Below the pieces are notes generated by a model. The model ran no database searches and was not told the DNA's origin. It worked only from the letters and a program-made list of their open reading frames with translations. From IMG/VR virus record IMGVR_UViG_3300035182_000347, positions 1 to 64,000 of that record: DNA of 64,000 bases. One strand, 5' to 3'. A program made the translations under genes and the position numbers. Below, one piece after another: positions 37,667-47,264 of the stretch. Source of the stretch: a virus. How positions within the stretch are numbered: position 1 is the first letter of the stretch; the number at the start of each line of letters is the position of its first letter.

Positions 37667-40600
37667 ATGGAAAAGATCATTCTGCTCATCAAGGCGCAAC
37701 CAACGCCAGCACAGGCCGAGGCCGGCAACTACAAAAAGCGCAAACTCGCATGGCGCGGCCTGACCATCTCAATTGAGAATGAGGCCGGCAGCGTCCGCAA
37801 GGGCGTCGGCTGGCGGACGAAGATGCTGTACCCATACGGGTACATCAACCGCACCGAAGGAAGCGACGGTGATCAAATCGACGTTTATATCGGGCCGGAT
37901 GAGGCTGCCGATACCGTCTATGTGGTGCATCAGCGCAAGTATGGCGACTGGGGCAGGTACGACGAGGACAAGTGCATGCTCAATTTCTCGTCAGAGTCGG
38001 CGGCGCGCGCAGCCTATCTGAAGCACTACGATGATCCGCGCTTCCTTGGGCCGATTACCGCCATCCCGGTGGATGAGTTTGTCGATAAATCGCTGGCGGC
38101 AAACGGGCGGATGGTGAAGTCCATTACCCTGATTTTCCCCAATGGCAATCGGCATCTAGTTGCTGGTGGTGATTGGGCATTCGATAACACCCTCGCCAAA
38201 TCCGATCTTTCTCCTGGGCAGCGTTGGATAACTGTTCATTCACACTCACACGGTGAAGGCAAGGGTACGCCCGTCCTAGTGCAAGAGGTTCCGCACAGCC
38301 CAGGCGTATATCACGTCATTGGCGGTGCTGGCGGCAAGCTCAACATGCTCAAGATGACCGGCATCAAGCCACAATCAAGCTACAAGGAGCATTTGGCAAA
38401 GAAAGCCAAGGAGAAAGCTGATCAGAAAAAGAAGCTGCGCGAACGCGACAAGGAGATGGGCATCGAGAAGGGCAAAGGCAAGGCGCGCGAAGCTGTCATG
38501 TCGCAAAAGCATGAGGCGCAAAAGGGATTCATCAAGAAAGTGGCCGAGAAAATGGGCTGGAAGGATGAAGACCTTGCGCCCAATATACCGGCGAACGTCT
38601 CCGATGTGACGCGCAACAAGCTCGAAGCGAAGCACCATAGCGAATTGTTGAGAAAGGCGCACCAGGCGGTTGATTTGCAGCGGCAGAATCTGCTGACTGA
38701 TGTGGTGGCGCGGCAGGAGGCCGGCATTGCACCAGAGCCCAATGAGCACGACGATTCGACGCTTTCCACAGCGGACCTTGACGACACGCGGCCACAAGCG
38801 AAATCCGGGCTGGGCTTTTCCGCCCACTACGCCGAGCGCGCCGAAGCGCAAGGGGCAACGCAGGAAGTCATCCAGAAGGAAGCCGACGAAAAGAAAGCCG
38901 CTCGGCAGGCCATGCTGACCGATGGCCAACGCTCAGACATCAAGCATCGCGGCACGGTGCAGGCCCAGATCAAGGAAGAAATCAAGGCCATTCGCGAGCC
39001 CGTCACGAAAGACGTAAAAGCCGTGCTAGCTGACGCCAAGAGCGCGGTGGAATTGCTCAAAGCGCAGAATCAACTCAAGGCCATTGAGAAGTCGGCCGGC
39101 GCTGCCATGAAGGACATTGACGAAGCGAAAGAAGTCAAAGCCTACAACCTGGAAGTGTCGGCACCGGATGATGCCTCAATCGAAGAGGGCATCGAAAACG
39201 ACCTGCGCACCATTCGCACCAAAGCCTTCCTTTCAGCCATCGATAAAGAATTCGATGATCCAGAAAAGCAGATTCGTCAACATGTCGGCGCGGGCGCGTT
39301 CAACTCGGTCAACTCTCTCGCCATCACCAAGGGCGGCGCGGCGCTGGTAGATCGCTCCGTGGTCGATGTGCTCGGTATAAGTGGTGCAGCTCAGGTATTA
39401 GTGCGGCGGCTGTATGCTGACTTGCCGGCCGACGAGATGGAAAAGCTCGTGGGCGAAATGGAGGATTACCATCTACATCACTACATGGAAACCTCGCAAG
39501 ACGCGCTCAAGGAAGCGAAAGACCTGCATGATGCTGCAAAGGAAATTCAGCTTGGCGAAGCGTCGCATGGCGATGATTTCGAGGCGGCGCGGGAGATCGG
39601 CGCACGGCGTAAGGCTTGTATCGAGCAAGCTCATCAGATACTTGGGACTGCGCTGGGTGAAATGGAGGCCAATGCCGCGCTGGTAGTCGCCCTCAAGGGC
39701 GGGCGCAACGACAATCCGCTGGAAGTGCCGCTTGGCAAGATAGCCGACGAAGATGCAATTCGCCAGGCACGCGCCATCGGCCTGCAACGCGGCGACTACA
39801 GCATCACCAAGATCGCCGGCAATCAGGTATTGACCGTGACACCGGGGGGTATGGACCGCCTTGCAAAGCCGGTCGACAAGGCCGAATTGGAGCGCACGCG
39901 CAACACGCTGGACATCATCAACGGCGGGCAGGATGAAGACGACTGGCTACCCATGGGATTCTCGAACCGGCCAGACTTGGCGCTTGACCTGAAACCGGGC
40001 GTGGCCGCGACATTGGCGCAACCCTTCGCGCCATCGGCCGACCTGGAACAGTCGCTGCGCGACTACATCGGCGGGCGCACGGCCGACGGCGATTCTCCGA
40101 GTGACATCGTGGCCGATATTCAGTCATCGGATTTTTTCGACAAGGCCGGCAACAACGAAGCCTACCGGGCGGCGCTGGATGCGGTGGCACCACTCAAGGG
40201 CAAAGACGGCAAGATGGCGCGCGCCGAATCACTGGCCGACGCCTTCAACCAGTACGCCGATACCTTTGTCGGAGGCAAGGCTTCAACCTTGCAGCGTCAG
40301 AACTTTACCCCTGACGCAGTGGCGCAAGATGCACTGCATCGCGCTCTCGCAGACGAGCCAGCCGGAGTCGTCGCCTACAAGCCCATTGGAGAGCTGTCGC
40401 ACGACGATCAGGCAGTCTTGCGCAAGTATTTTTACGCCAATGTAGCTCACGAAAGCCCGGAAGCGGCCAACTTGCGCGAGCGTCTTGAGACCATTGGCGC
40501 GCACGAACCAGAAAAAGAGTCGGTCGATATGTTTGGCGACACGACGATCAATCAGGAATGGTACGACTGGAAAGCGCAACGCGATACGCTGGCCGAAGAG

Positions 40601-42703
40601 GTCAATAGCGCCTCGCTGAACTGGCAGAAGTACGCCAGCGCCATGAACGGGCATGAGAAGGCCTACGCGACCATGCAGGACATGATTCGCTCGAAGATCG
40701 GGCAGTCATTCCAGCAGCACTACAACACGCTGAATCCATCCGCGCCCATGAAGCTCGGCCGGCAGGTCATACGCAACAACCTGAATCACCTTGACGCGGT
40801 TGATCCGCAGGCGCGCGCTGCACGCGAAGAGCAAGAGCGGCAACTGATCGACCGCCTGCGTGAACGCAACCAGGGCAAGTACGCCAGCGGTAGCGTCTCT
40901 GACAAGCTAGATGCCGAACGCGAACAGAAAGAAGCCTTCGAGCAGTCGCAAATGGGCTTCTTCTCGGCTGAGGCGGAACCGGATATGTTTGGCGATGCGC
41001 CAAAGCCGGCAAAGCCGCTGGCGGTAGATGAGCGCCATACCCTCGGGCATGCCGCAGAACGCACGCTGGCCGGCATGATGGGGGTGGTCGGGAAGAACTT
41101 CAAACCCGGTCAGCCGGTGAAGATATTCAATCCCACCATGTCCGGGACGGATGGGGTGCTACGGCAGCGCGCCATCAAGTTCATCGAGGCGAACAAGCGC
41201 ATGTCTCTCGCAGCCGGGACAGGCAGCGGAAAAACTTCCATGATTCTGGGGGCGTACTCTCACTTGCAGGCGCAAGGCAAGGCGAAGAAAGGCATCATCG
41301 TTTGCCCCAGCACCGTGATAGGCGGCGTGGGTGCCGATGCCTTGCGCTTCATGGAGCCTGGCAAATTCAAGTTTCACTGTGACCCCGGCGCATCTTTCGA
41401 GGAGCGGCTGGCCTCCTACAAAGACCCGGAAACGCATTTCTCGGTCGTTACGCATCAATCATTCCGCGATGACCTGCTGAAAATGGCTTCGATGAAGTCG
41501 GGTGAGGAATCGGGTGCGATTGCCGAAAAGATGAGCACCATGAGCCGCAAGGAGCGCGCTTCCTTCATCAAGGACGTGCTCGCGCACCACGGCGTGAATT
41601 TCGATTTCTCGGCCATTGATGAAGGGCATAACCTGCTTGATCGCGCCGGCAAAGATAATTCCATGATGTCGAACGTCATTGGTGGCGTCACGGATAATAC
41701 GGAGTACATGATCAGTTCCACGGCTGACGTGGTAAAGAATGACCTCAGCGAACTGCACTCAGCATTGGAAAAGATTGACCCGGAACGCTACAAAGATCGC
41801 GATGCCTTTATGCGCCAGTACGGCGTCAATACCGAAGGGGCGAAAGAAGCCCTTAGGCGTGAAATGGTCAATCGCGTCCTGCCGTTCAAGATTGAGCCAA
41901 AGGTGCGCACCGACAAGAAAGAGATTGCAGTCACGCCATCGCCGGAACAGTCCGCGGCGCTGGCCGACCTGGACAAGAACATCGGCAAGGCGCGCATGGC
42001 GCGCATGGAAGGCAAGGTTGATGTAGCGGCCGTCAAGGCCATCTCGCCACGCCAGTTCAAAGACGCGCCGGTAGAACAGCACGAAGCCATCGCCAAAGAG
42101 CTATCGCAAAGCCTGGGCATCATCAAAGGCTCGGCGGTACGGGCGATTCTCGACGCTTACCCTAAATCATCCAAGATCGATGCGCTGGCGAAGATCGCCA
42201 ACGAGCGCAAGGGCAAGCCCGGCGTGGTATTTGCGCATAGCCTGGAGGCCGTCGAGAACATCAAGAAGCGCCTTGAGGCGGATGGTCACCGCGTCGTCAC
42301 GCTGACAGGCGGCGATTCATCGGCGGAGAAGGCGGCAAAGATTCGCGGTTTCAATCCAGACAAAGGAGACCGCACGCACGACATCATGGTGGCGTCGGAC
42401 GCCGGCAGCACTGGGGCAAACCTGCAATCGGGACAATGGCTGACTCAGTTTGACTCACCCATGACGGCCATGGTGCATGCTCAGCGACAGGGCCGCATTA
42501 ACCGCGTTGGGCAGCGCAATAATGTCGAGCTGATGGATTTGGTTTCCGATCACCCTTCGGAGCGAAAAGCCCGCGAACGCCTGAAAACCAAGTATGCGCT
42601 GCGCGACATGCTGACTTCGCCCATGGACAATCTGGACGATACCGGGCTTGCCGCCTTCCTGAATCAGCGCAAGGTGATACAGCAAAATGCCGAGCTGTTT
42701 TGA
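37667..42703 (+). CDS. giant polyvalent protein: pyrophosphatase-like domain plus helicase (1678 aa)
   Basis: Begins MEKIILLIKAQPTPAQ. Residues about 25-140 (YGYINRTEGSDGDQIDVYIG, VHQRKYGDWGRYDEDKCML) match the inorganic-pyrophosphatase-like domain found in polyvalent proteins. Residues 150-700 are mostly charged coiled coil. Residues 1150-1678 are a helicase: GTGSGKTSMILGAY (Walker A, 1184), DEGH at 1318, VASDAGSTGANLQSGQWL and QRQGRINRVGQ near 1606. The DEGH box and arginine finger region look intact. The start at ATG 37667 has no ribosome binding site. Likely packaged in the virion and acting early on DNA; this is inference. Confidence 0.75.
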   Translation: MEKIILLIKAQPTPAQAEAGNYKKRKLAWRGLTISIENEAGSVRKGVGWRTKMLYPYGYINRTEGSDGDQIDVYIGPDEAADTVYVVHQRKYGDWGRYDEDKCMLNFSSESAARAAYLKHYDDPRFLGPITAIPVDEFVDKSLAANGRMVKSITLIFPNGNRHLVAGGDWAFDNTLAKSDLSPGQRWITVHSHSHGEGKGTPVLVQEVPHSPGVYHVIGGAGGKLNMLKMTGIKPQSSYKEHLAKKAKEKADQKKKLRERDKEMGIEKGKGKAREAVMSQKHEAQKGFIKKVAEKMGWKDEDLAPNIPANVSDVTRNKLEAKHHSELLRKAHQAVDLQRQNLLTDVVARQEAGIAPEPNEHDDSTLSTADLDDTRPQAKSGLGFSAHYAERAEAQGATQEVIQKEADEKKAARQAMLTDGQRSDIKHRGTVQAQIKEEIKAIREPVTKDVKAVLADAKSAVELLKAQNQLKAIEKSAGAAMKDIDEAKEVKAYNLEVSAPDDASIEEGIENDLRTIRTKAFLSAIDKEFDDPEKQIRQHVGAGAFNSVNSLAITKGGAALVDRSVVDVLGISGAAQVLVRRLYADLPADEMEKLVGEMEDYHLHHYMETSQDALKEAKDLHDAAKEIQLGEASHGDDFEAAREIGARRKACIEQAHQILGTALGEMEANAALVVALKGGRNDNPLEVPLGKIADEDAIRQARAIGLQRGDYSITKIAGNQVLTVTPGGMDRLAKPVDKAELERTRNTLDIINGGQDEDDWLPMGFSNRPDLALDLKPGVAATLAQPFAPSADLEQSLRDYIGGRTADGDSPSDIVADIQSSDFFDKAGNNEAYRAALDAVAPLKGKDGKMARAESLADAFNQYADTFVGGKASTLQRQNFTPDAVAQDALHRALADEPAGVVAYKPIGELSHDDQAVLRKYFYANVAHESPEAANLRERLETIGAHEPEKESVDMFGDTTINQEWYDWKAQRDTLAEEVNSASLNWQKYASAMNGHEKAYATMQDMIRSKIGQSFQQHYNTLNPSAPMKLGRQVIRNNLNHLDAVDPQARAAREEQERQLIDRLRERNQGKYASGSVSDKLDAEREQKEAFEQSQMGFFSAEAEPDMFGDAPKPAKPLAVDERHTLGHAAERTLAGMMGVVGKNFKPGQPVKIFNPTMSGTDGVLRQRAIKFIEANKRMSLAAGTGSGKTSMILGAYSHLQAQGKAKKGIIVCPSTVIGGVGADALRFMEPGKFKFHCDPGASFEERLASYKDPETHFSVVTHQSFRDDLLKMASMKSGEESGAIAEKMSTMSRKERASFIKDVLAHHGVNFDFSAIDEGHNLLDRAGKDNSMMSNVIGGVTDNTEYMISSTADVVKNDLSELHSALEKIDPERYKDRDAFMRQYGVNTEGAKEALRREMVNRVLPFKIEPKVRTDKKEIAVTPSPEQSAALADLDKNIGKARMARMEGKVDVAAVKAISPRQFKDAPVEQHEAIAKELSQSLGIIKGSAVRAILDAYPKSSKIDALAKIANERKGKPGVVFAHSLEAVENIKKRLEADGHRVVTLTGGDSSAEKAAKIRGFNPDKGDRTHDIMVASDAGSTGANLQSGQWLTQFDSPMTAMVHAQRQGRINRVGQRNNVELMDLVSDHPSERKARERLKTKYALRDMLTSPMDNLDDTGLAAFLNQRKVIQQNAELF

Positions 42704-42704
42704 C

Positions 42705-42726
42705 ATCGTGACGGCACAATAGGCAA
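42705..42726 (+). promoter_or_regulatory. late promoter-like element, leaderless type (5)
   Basis: ATCGTGACGGCACAATAGG, 13 bases to the ATG at 42727; -10-like CACAAT ends 6 bases before it. It overlaps the stop codon of the preceding gene by position only. Confidence 0.75.
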
Positions 42727-45054
42727 ATGCCTACCTACACACATGACCGCATGCCGGCGCTGCTGGCCTACTACGGCGACAAGCTCAAGCCCAAGGACAA
42801 ATCGCCGCTGACATTCATGAAAGCGCACTTTGGTATTGCGGATGATCCGCTGGTGAAGGCCGTCGACAAGAAAGACACGCATACCTTGTCGATGTTTGGC
42901 CCGAATGATTCTGTGCAATACCAGGTGCGCAGTGACGGGCGCGGGCAGCGCTATCACCATACGATCAAGCAAGAGGATGAGCAGTCCGGCGAGGATGTGG
43001 GCGACGGGGAATCGAGCAAGGATGGACGCATTACCGAAAAGACCGGATTGTTTGACGGAGAAACGATTACCGACGCAAAAGGCTTGCCATATCGAGTGCA
43101 TTATCAGCGCAAAAGCCTGATTATTGCGCATCCGATTATCAACGGAAAGGCGCAAGTCAATAGAGATACCGCCATCCGATTCTGGGTTGACGCTGCGCGC
43201 ATCCCGGCCGGAGAAAATGATAGGACTGATCCGGTCTATCGCGCCAATGAATTCATCAAATCACCGTCTGGCGCGGCGGGCTTTGTAGGCTCAACTCCTG
43301 ATGCCGGTGAATTGGCCCCCATGGTTAGCCAACAGAGTGATTCAACTATAGCCCAGCCAGCACCCGAAGGTAATGTCGTCAAAAAGTTTGGGGCGCGCGA
43401 AGAAAGCGACCAAGACAGGTCGTGGCGCGAGTGGGAGGAAAACTACGCGAAAGTCAGCGGCGCAGCCGACCTAACTACGCTCGACACAAAATCAATCGAG
43501 CGCGCGCTTGGCTATGGCGAATCGTTTGTGCAGCGCGAAAAACGGAAGGGGTGGGATGGTGGTGCGGTAAATTTTGACCTGATACGATCTATCGAAGTTG
43601 ATCTTTACGCATTCAAGAGCGAACTCAAGGCGCGCGGTCTATACAAATCCTTCCCCCTCATCCTCTTCACCAAAGGCGGCAAGCCCGGCGCTCCAGGCCT
43701 GTACGAACGCGCCATCACCGGCAAGGACGGCATCAAGCGCATCCATTGGATGAAGTTGCCGGGCGGCACAAAGACGGCGCATAATGACGCACAGGCTGAA
43801 CTGTTCAATCCAGATGGAACACCGTACCAATCACTTGAGACTCGCCGAGGCACCACCGACAAGCAACGGCACGTCGGCATGGATGCCCTCGCGGCGCTTA
43901 AGCGACGGGTCAATCTTCTACGGGATAATCGAGGATCGGCCGCCACCCTACTTGGTGCTCGTCTCTACGCCGGATTCGTCGCGTCAGGCGGGAATCAACT
44001 CACCGGCCAGAAGATAACCTCTCCCGCCGATCTGGCCGCGCTGGCGCAGGTCTATCGTGATCCGCGCTTCGAGACATTCCGCTGCATCTACCTGAAGGAC
44101 AACGAGGTCGTCGGCGAAACCGCTTATTCATCGCGCCTGCCGGGTGCGGTTCTCATGCCGGAAGATTACAAGCGGCTTATTAAAAACGACAAGCAGCGCT
44201 TTGGGGCTAATGGGTATTACATACTGCACAATCACCCGAGCGGGGAGTCGCGGCCATCGAAGGCCGATGAACAACTGACGGTCGACCTGAACGCGGCGGT
44301 ATCGGGAATGCGGGCGCACGTCATCATTGACCACAACGAGTATTCCGTAATCGAGAAAGGCGGCGCGGTACGCACGCATCAAGCGCCCGAGCTATCCGGC
44401 ACGGACTATCACGCCACGCCATCAATCGACCATCCACTGCTAGGCACAAAGCTCGGATCGCCAAAAGACGTTGCACTGGCCGCTAAGACGCTGCAACAGG
44501 AACTGAAGGCCGGCGCTCCGGTGCTGATCATGACCAAGGGCTACCATTCGGAAGTCGATTTGATCGCGTCTGCCCCGCTATCACTAATGATGCAGAAAAC
44601 AAGTCGCGTCAAGGCGTGGCTACGCGGCACTGGCCGTGCAGCAGGAGCCAGTGCCTATGCCTTCCTGGTCGTATCAAATTCCGACTACCAATCTCATTAT
44701 GCTGCCTTGTCCAGTCTCATTGAGGATGGGATTGTGACTGATGTTGTTTCGGAAAGCGGTATGTCCACTCGCGAGAAAAGGCCGCTAATGATCATCAATG
44801 ACGATGTTTTCAGGCCGAGAAAGGCCGGCCGCAAGGTCGCCGAGCCGCAATGGCTTGAGGATGATCTGGTCGCGCAAGAACGCTACCTGACCGACGGCGC
44901 GAAGGCGCTGGGTTATGCCACGATAGACGATATGGCCGTTGCCGACTACTCGGCATTCGAGCGTTTGGCGATGGATTGGCGCGCTGAACATCAGATAGAG
45001 GATGCGCTATATCAGCCGGCATCTGGATACAATCAAGACGGGAAAAAGCCATGA
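42727..45054 (+). CDS. multidomain protein with RadC/JAB domain (775 aa)
   Basis: The N terminus contains LVKAVDKKDTHTLSMFGPND and a DGRGQRYHHTIK motif like those of neighbouring proteins. A second such motif (ITGKDGIKRIHWMK) is near residue 337. Residues 430-550 form a RadC-type JAB domain: YLKDNEVVGETAYSS, then YILHNHPSGESRPSKADEQL with the HxHPSG...SxAD metal-protease signature at 501. The C-terminal 200 residues are uncharacterised. JAB domains in phage polyvalent proteins may cleave host modifier conjugates; the RadC role itself is unsettled. Leaderless-type start. Confidence 0.7.
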   Translation: MPTYTHDRMPALLAYYGDKLKPKDKSPLTFMKAHFGIADDPLVKAVDKKDTHTLSMFGPNDSVQYQVRSDGRGQRYHHTIKQEDEQSGEDVGDGESSKDGRITEKTGLFDGETITDAKGLPYRVHYQRKSLIIAHPIINGKAQVNRDTAIRFWVDAARIPAGENDRTDPVYRANEFIKSPSGAAGFVGSTPDAGELAPMVSQQSDSTIAQPAPEGNVVKKFGAREESDQDRSWREWEENYAKVSGAADLTTLDTKSIERALGYGESFVQREKRKGWDGGAVNFDLIRSIEVDLYAFKSELKARGLYKSFPLILFTKGGKPGAPGLYERAITGKDGIKRIHWMKLPGGTKTAHNDAQAELFNPDGTPYQSLETRRGTTDKQRHVGMDALAALKRRVNLLRDNRGSAATLLGARLYAGFVASGGNQLTGQKITSPADLAALAQVYRDPRFETFRCIYLKDNEVVGETAYSSRLPGAVLMPEDYKRLIKNDKQRFGANGYYILHNHPSGESRPSKADEQLTVDLNAAVSGMRAHVIIDHNEYSVIEKGGAVRTHQAPELSGTDYHATPSIDHPLLGTKLGSPKDVALAAKTLQQELKAGAPVLIMTKGYHSEVDLIASAPLSLMMQKTSRVKAWLRGTGRAAGASAYAFLVVSNSDYQSHYAALSSLIEDGIVTDVVSESGMSTREKRPLMIINDDVFRPRKAGRKVAEPQWLEDDLVAQERYLTDGAKALGYATIDDMAVADYSAFERLAMDWRAEHQIEDALYQPASGYNQDGKKP

Positions 45055-45293
45055 GCCACGAACAGGCCACCGCCGAACTGCGCAAGCGCATTGGCCAAAC
45101 AACCGCCCTCCTGCACCAATGCAAGGCGCAAGATTGGGCGATTACCGAAGGCGCTACCAACAGGGCAAGGCAAGTCGAATCCCGTCTCGCGGAACTGCGT
45201 AGGACGGCGATTACCGATCCTGCTGCCGCCAACGAGTATATGGAGCTGACAAAGGAGAAGGGCGCGCTGCTGCGCACACTGGCGAAGTCGTGA
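45051..45293 (+). CDS. hypothetical coiled-coil protein (80 aa)
   Basis: Helical protein (TAELRKRIGQTTALLHQCKA, AANEYMELTKEKGALLRTLA). ATG overlaps the stop of the RadC-domain gene. Promoter element 6 overlaps its stop codon. Function unknown. Confidence 0.6.
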   Translation: MSHEQATAELRKRIGQTTALLHQCKAQDWAITEGATNRARQVESRLAELRRTAITDPAAANEYMELTKEKGALLRTLAKS

Positions 45294-45304
45294 CGCCATC
45301 CTGT
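45287..45304 (+). promoter_or_regulatory. late promoter-like element with leader (6)
   Basis: GTCGTGACGCCATCCTG. Unlike the leaderless copies, the ATG at 45342 is about 35 bases beyond the predicted start and has an AAAGGA ribosome binding site. Confidence 0.65.
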
Positions 45305-45341
45305 TTCCAGTCAACTACTTCCCCCATTAAAGGATTCAATT

Positions 45342-45650
45342 ATGACACTCTCCACTGATGCCGTAAAACGCCTGAAAACCGCCGTTACCTCCAATGCCGT
45401 TGGCGCAGAACTCGCTGCCGCCATCGATGCCTCCGGAAGCGGACCTGCCGCACTGGTCGCTGCATTGGCCGCATCAACCAATCTGCCGGCCGCCGCCTGT
45501 GCCGGCGCTGCAACCCCCTCGGCAACCAATGTCAATGCCGCCATAGACACCGTTTCCGCCGTTGCCGAAACGCGACTCGACAATCTGGAGATCAAGGTCA
45601 ATGCGATTCTCGCAGCCCTCAAGGCGGCGAACCTAATGGCATCGTCCTGA
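45342..45650 (+). CDS. Ala-rich putative head fibre or structural protein (102 aa)
   Basis: Ala/Thr/Asn-rich sequence (AALAASTNLPAAACAGAATP) ending in a heptad-like helix (VAETRLDNLEIKVNAILAAL) that could trimerise. It resembles small phage head-fibre or tail-fibre connector proteins but no family is certain. It has its own promoter element, a good ribosome binding site and its own terminator, consistent with high expression. Confidence 0.55.
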   Translation: MTLSTDAVKRLKTAVTSNAVGAELAAAIDASGSGPAALVAALAASTNLPAAACAGAATPSATNVNAAIDTVSAVAETRLDNLEIKVNAILAALKAANLMASS

Positions 45651-45672
45651 ACATTGATCACGCTCAGCAAAC

Positions 45673-45699
45673 AGCCAGCTTCGGCTGGCTTTTGCTTTT
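45673..45699 (+). terminator. rho-independent terminator
   Basis: AGCCAGC-TTCG-GCTGGCT followed by TTTGCTTTT, immediately before promoter element 7. Confidence 0.9.
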
Positions 45700-45706
45700 A
45701 AGGAAG

Positions 45707-45729
45707 GTCGTGACGCCACACTCTCGGAC
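45707..45729 (+). promoter_or_regulatory. late promoter-like element, leaderless type (7)
   Basis: GTCGTGACGCCACACTC, then 14 bases in total to the ATG at 45730. It directly follows a terminator, which supports a promoter role. Confidence 0.75.
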
Positions 45730-46614
45730 ATGATTACCGACGATCAACTACTGGCCACACTGCCCGATTTCGTGCGCTTTGACACGATGATGAAGGCCCG
45801 CCCTGCGACCGAGGGAGACGAGCGCCTTGTCTATGTCGAAGCCTCCACCGAGGCACGCGACCAAGAAGGCGAAGTCGTTCTGTCGAAAGCACTGAAGGAT
45901 TCGCTCGACGTATTTATGAAGTTCGGCGTAGTCGACCTGGATCACAAGTCCATGCCGTCGGTCGCGCAGAAATATGGCATCCCGCAAGAGGATTGCCCGA
46001 AGTGGATCGTTGGTCAACCGGTGGCAGTGCGTTTTGACGGTGACAAGACACTGGTCAAGGCCAGGCTCCGGCAAGGCGATACCCCGCTGGCCGCGCAAGC
46101 CAATCAGATTTGGGATGGGCTCACCAAGCTCAATCCGCCAGATCGATACTACGCGTCGGTGGGTGGATCAGTCCTAGCGCGAGAGATTCGCATTGATCCA
46201 ACGACAAAAGATCGCATCCCCGTCATCACCAAGACGCGATGGAACAATCTGGCCCTGAGCCTGCAGCCGGTTAATCAACACCTGGATGCCGCATCTACGG
46301 TGCCGATTGGCACCTTCGCCAAAGCCTTTGGTGGATTCGTGCTGAAGGCCCTTGAAGCCGGCTACGCTACGGACGCATCAGCCATGACTGGCGGGCAAGC
46401 GCTGTCCATGCAGTCGCTGGACCGCGGCATTGCCAGCTACTTTGATTTCCGCGAGCGCATCTCGGCGGATATTCGCGCCGGTAAAGTTGGTCGTGACGTT
46501 ACAAAGTACGCCATGACTTCGTATGGCCTTTCTGCTGACAAAGCATCCACTTGGGCAGAGAAATTCCTGCAAGACATTACCCGTTCGTCGGCCAAAAACC
46601 GGCGTCTCACATAG
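45730..46614 (+). CDS. prohead protease (294 aa)
   Basis: Residues 30-190 fit the herpes/HK97-type prohead serine protease: VYVEASTEARDQEGEVVL, MKFGVVDLDHKSMPS with the catalytic His, and RYYASVGGSVLAREI with the likely Ser. The C-terminal 90 residues are helical and may be a scaffold segment. It cleaves scaffold and capsid delta regions during head maturation. The next two genes are scaffold and major capsid, the standard order. The promoter element at 46490 lies near its 3' end. Confidence 0.75.
   Translation: MITDDQLLATLPDFVRFDTMMKARPATEGDERLVYVEASTEARDQEGEVVLSKALKDSLDVFMKFGVVDLDHKSMPSVAQKYGIPQEDCPKWIVGQPVAVRFDGDKTLVKARLRQGDTPLAAQANQIWDGLTKLNPPDRYYASVGGSVLAREIRIDPTTKDRIPVITKTRWNNLALSLQPVNQHLDAASTVPIGTFAKAFGGFVLKALEAGYATDASAMTGGQALSMQSLDRGIASYFDFRERISADIRAGKVGRDVTKYAMTSYGLSADKASTWAEKFLQDITRSSAKNRRLT
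46490..46512 (+). promoter_or_regulatory. late promoter-like element inside a gene (8)
   Basis: GTCGTGACGTTACAAAGTAC with 14 bases from GTCGTGACG to an in-frame ATG at 46513 in the protease gene. Placed about 110 bases before the scaffold gene, it could boost scaffold and capsid transcription. Confidence 0.5.
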
Positions 46615-46624
46615 GAGAAATACA

Positions 46625-47236
46625 ATGTCGTATGAACTGCTGCTGAATGACCTAGAGGCGCTGCAAAAGAGCTACGCCGCCGATGAAGACGATAAGGCCA
46701 TTCGGGCCGCCGCTGAAGGTAACGACGAGGAACTTGATGAAGATGGCAATCCCATCGCCAAGAAGCCTGCCGCCAAACCCGATGGCGACGAAGGCAAGCC
46801 GTTTGGTAAATCATTCACGTTGATTGCTGAGGATGGCACAGAAGCCGAAGCGATTGATGGCACTGATCTGATCAAGTCGCTGCAAGATGAGGTGGTCGCA
46901 CTGGGCCAATCCGCCAAGGATGAAAAAGAAGACCTCACCAAGTCAATCACCATTCTGTCTAATGTCATCAAGAGCCAGGGGTCATTGATCAAGTCGCTGC
47001 AAGAGGATGTCGCCAAGCTGTCGAATCAAGGTGCCGGCCGCAAGTCGATCATGGCCCCTACGCAAGACATGGCGAAGAGCATGCAGCCCATCAGTACCGA
47101 AACCTTCATGATGAAAGCCAATGCCGCCTTCAATGCCGGGCGGATCAGTGGCAAGGAATTGACCGTGTGCGATGTATCCATGCGCCACAACGAATCCATT
47201 GAACCGGCGCTAATCAGCAAGATTTTTGCCGAATAA
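46625..47236 (+). CDS. putative scaffold protein (203 aa)
   Basis: Acidic, coiled-coil protein (DGTDLIKSLQDEVVALGQSA, ITILSNVIKSQGSLIKSLQE) with a Pro/Asp/Glu-rich linker, between protease and major capsid genes. This position and composition are typical of capsid scaffolds. AGGAGAAATACA precedes the ATG at 46625; longer upstream frames overlap the protease and are less likely. Confidence 0.7.
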   Translation: MSYELLLNDLEALQKSYAADEDDKAIRAAAEGNDEELDEDGNPIAKKPAAKPDGDEGKPFGKSFTLIAEDGTEAEAIDGTDLIKSLQDEVVALGQSAKDEKEDLTKSITILSNVIKSQGSLIKSLQEDVAKLSNQGAGRKSIMAPTQDMAKSMQPISTETFMMKANAAFNAGRISGKELTVCDVSMRHNESIEPALISKIFAE

Positions 47237-47264
47237 ACGATTTACAACCTTCAGGACAATCAAA

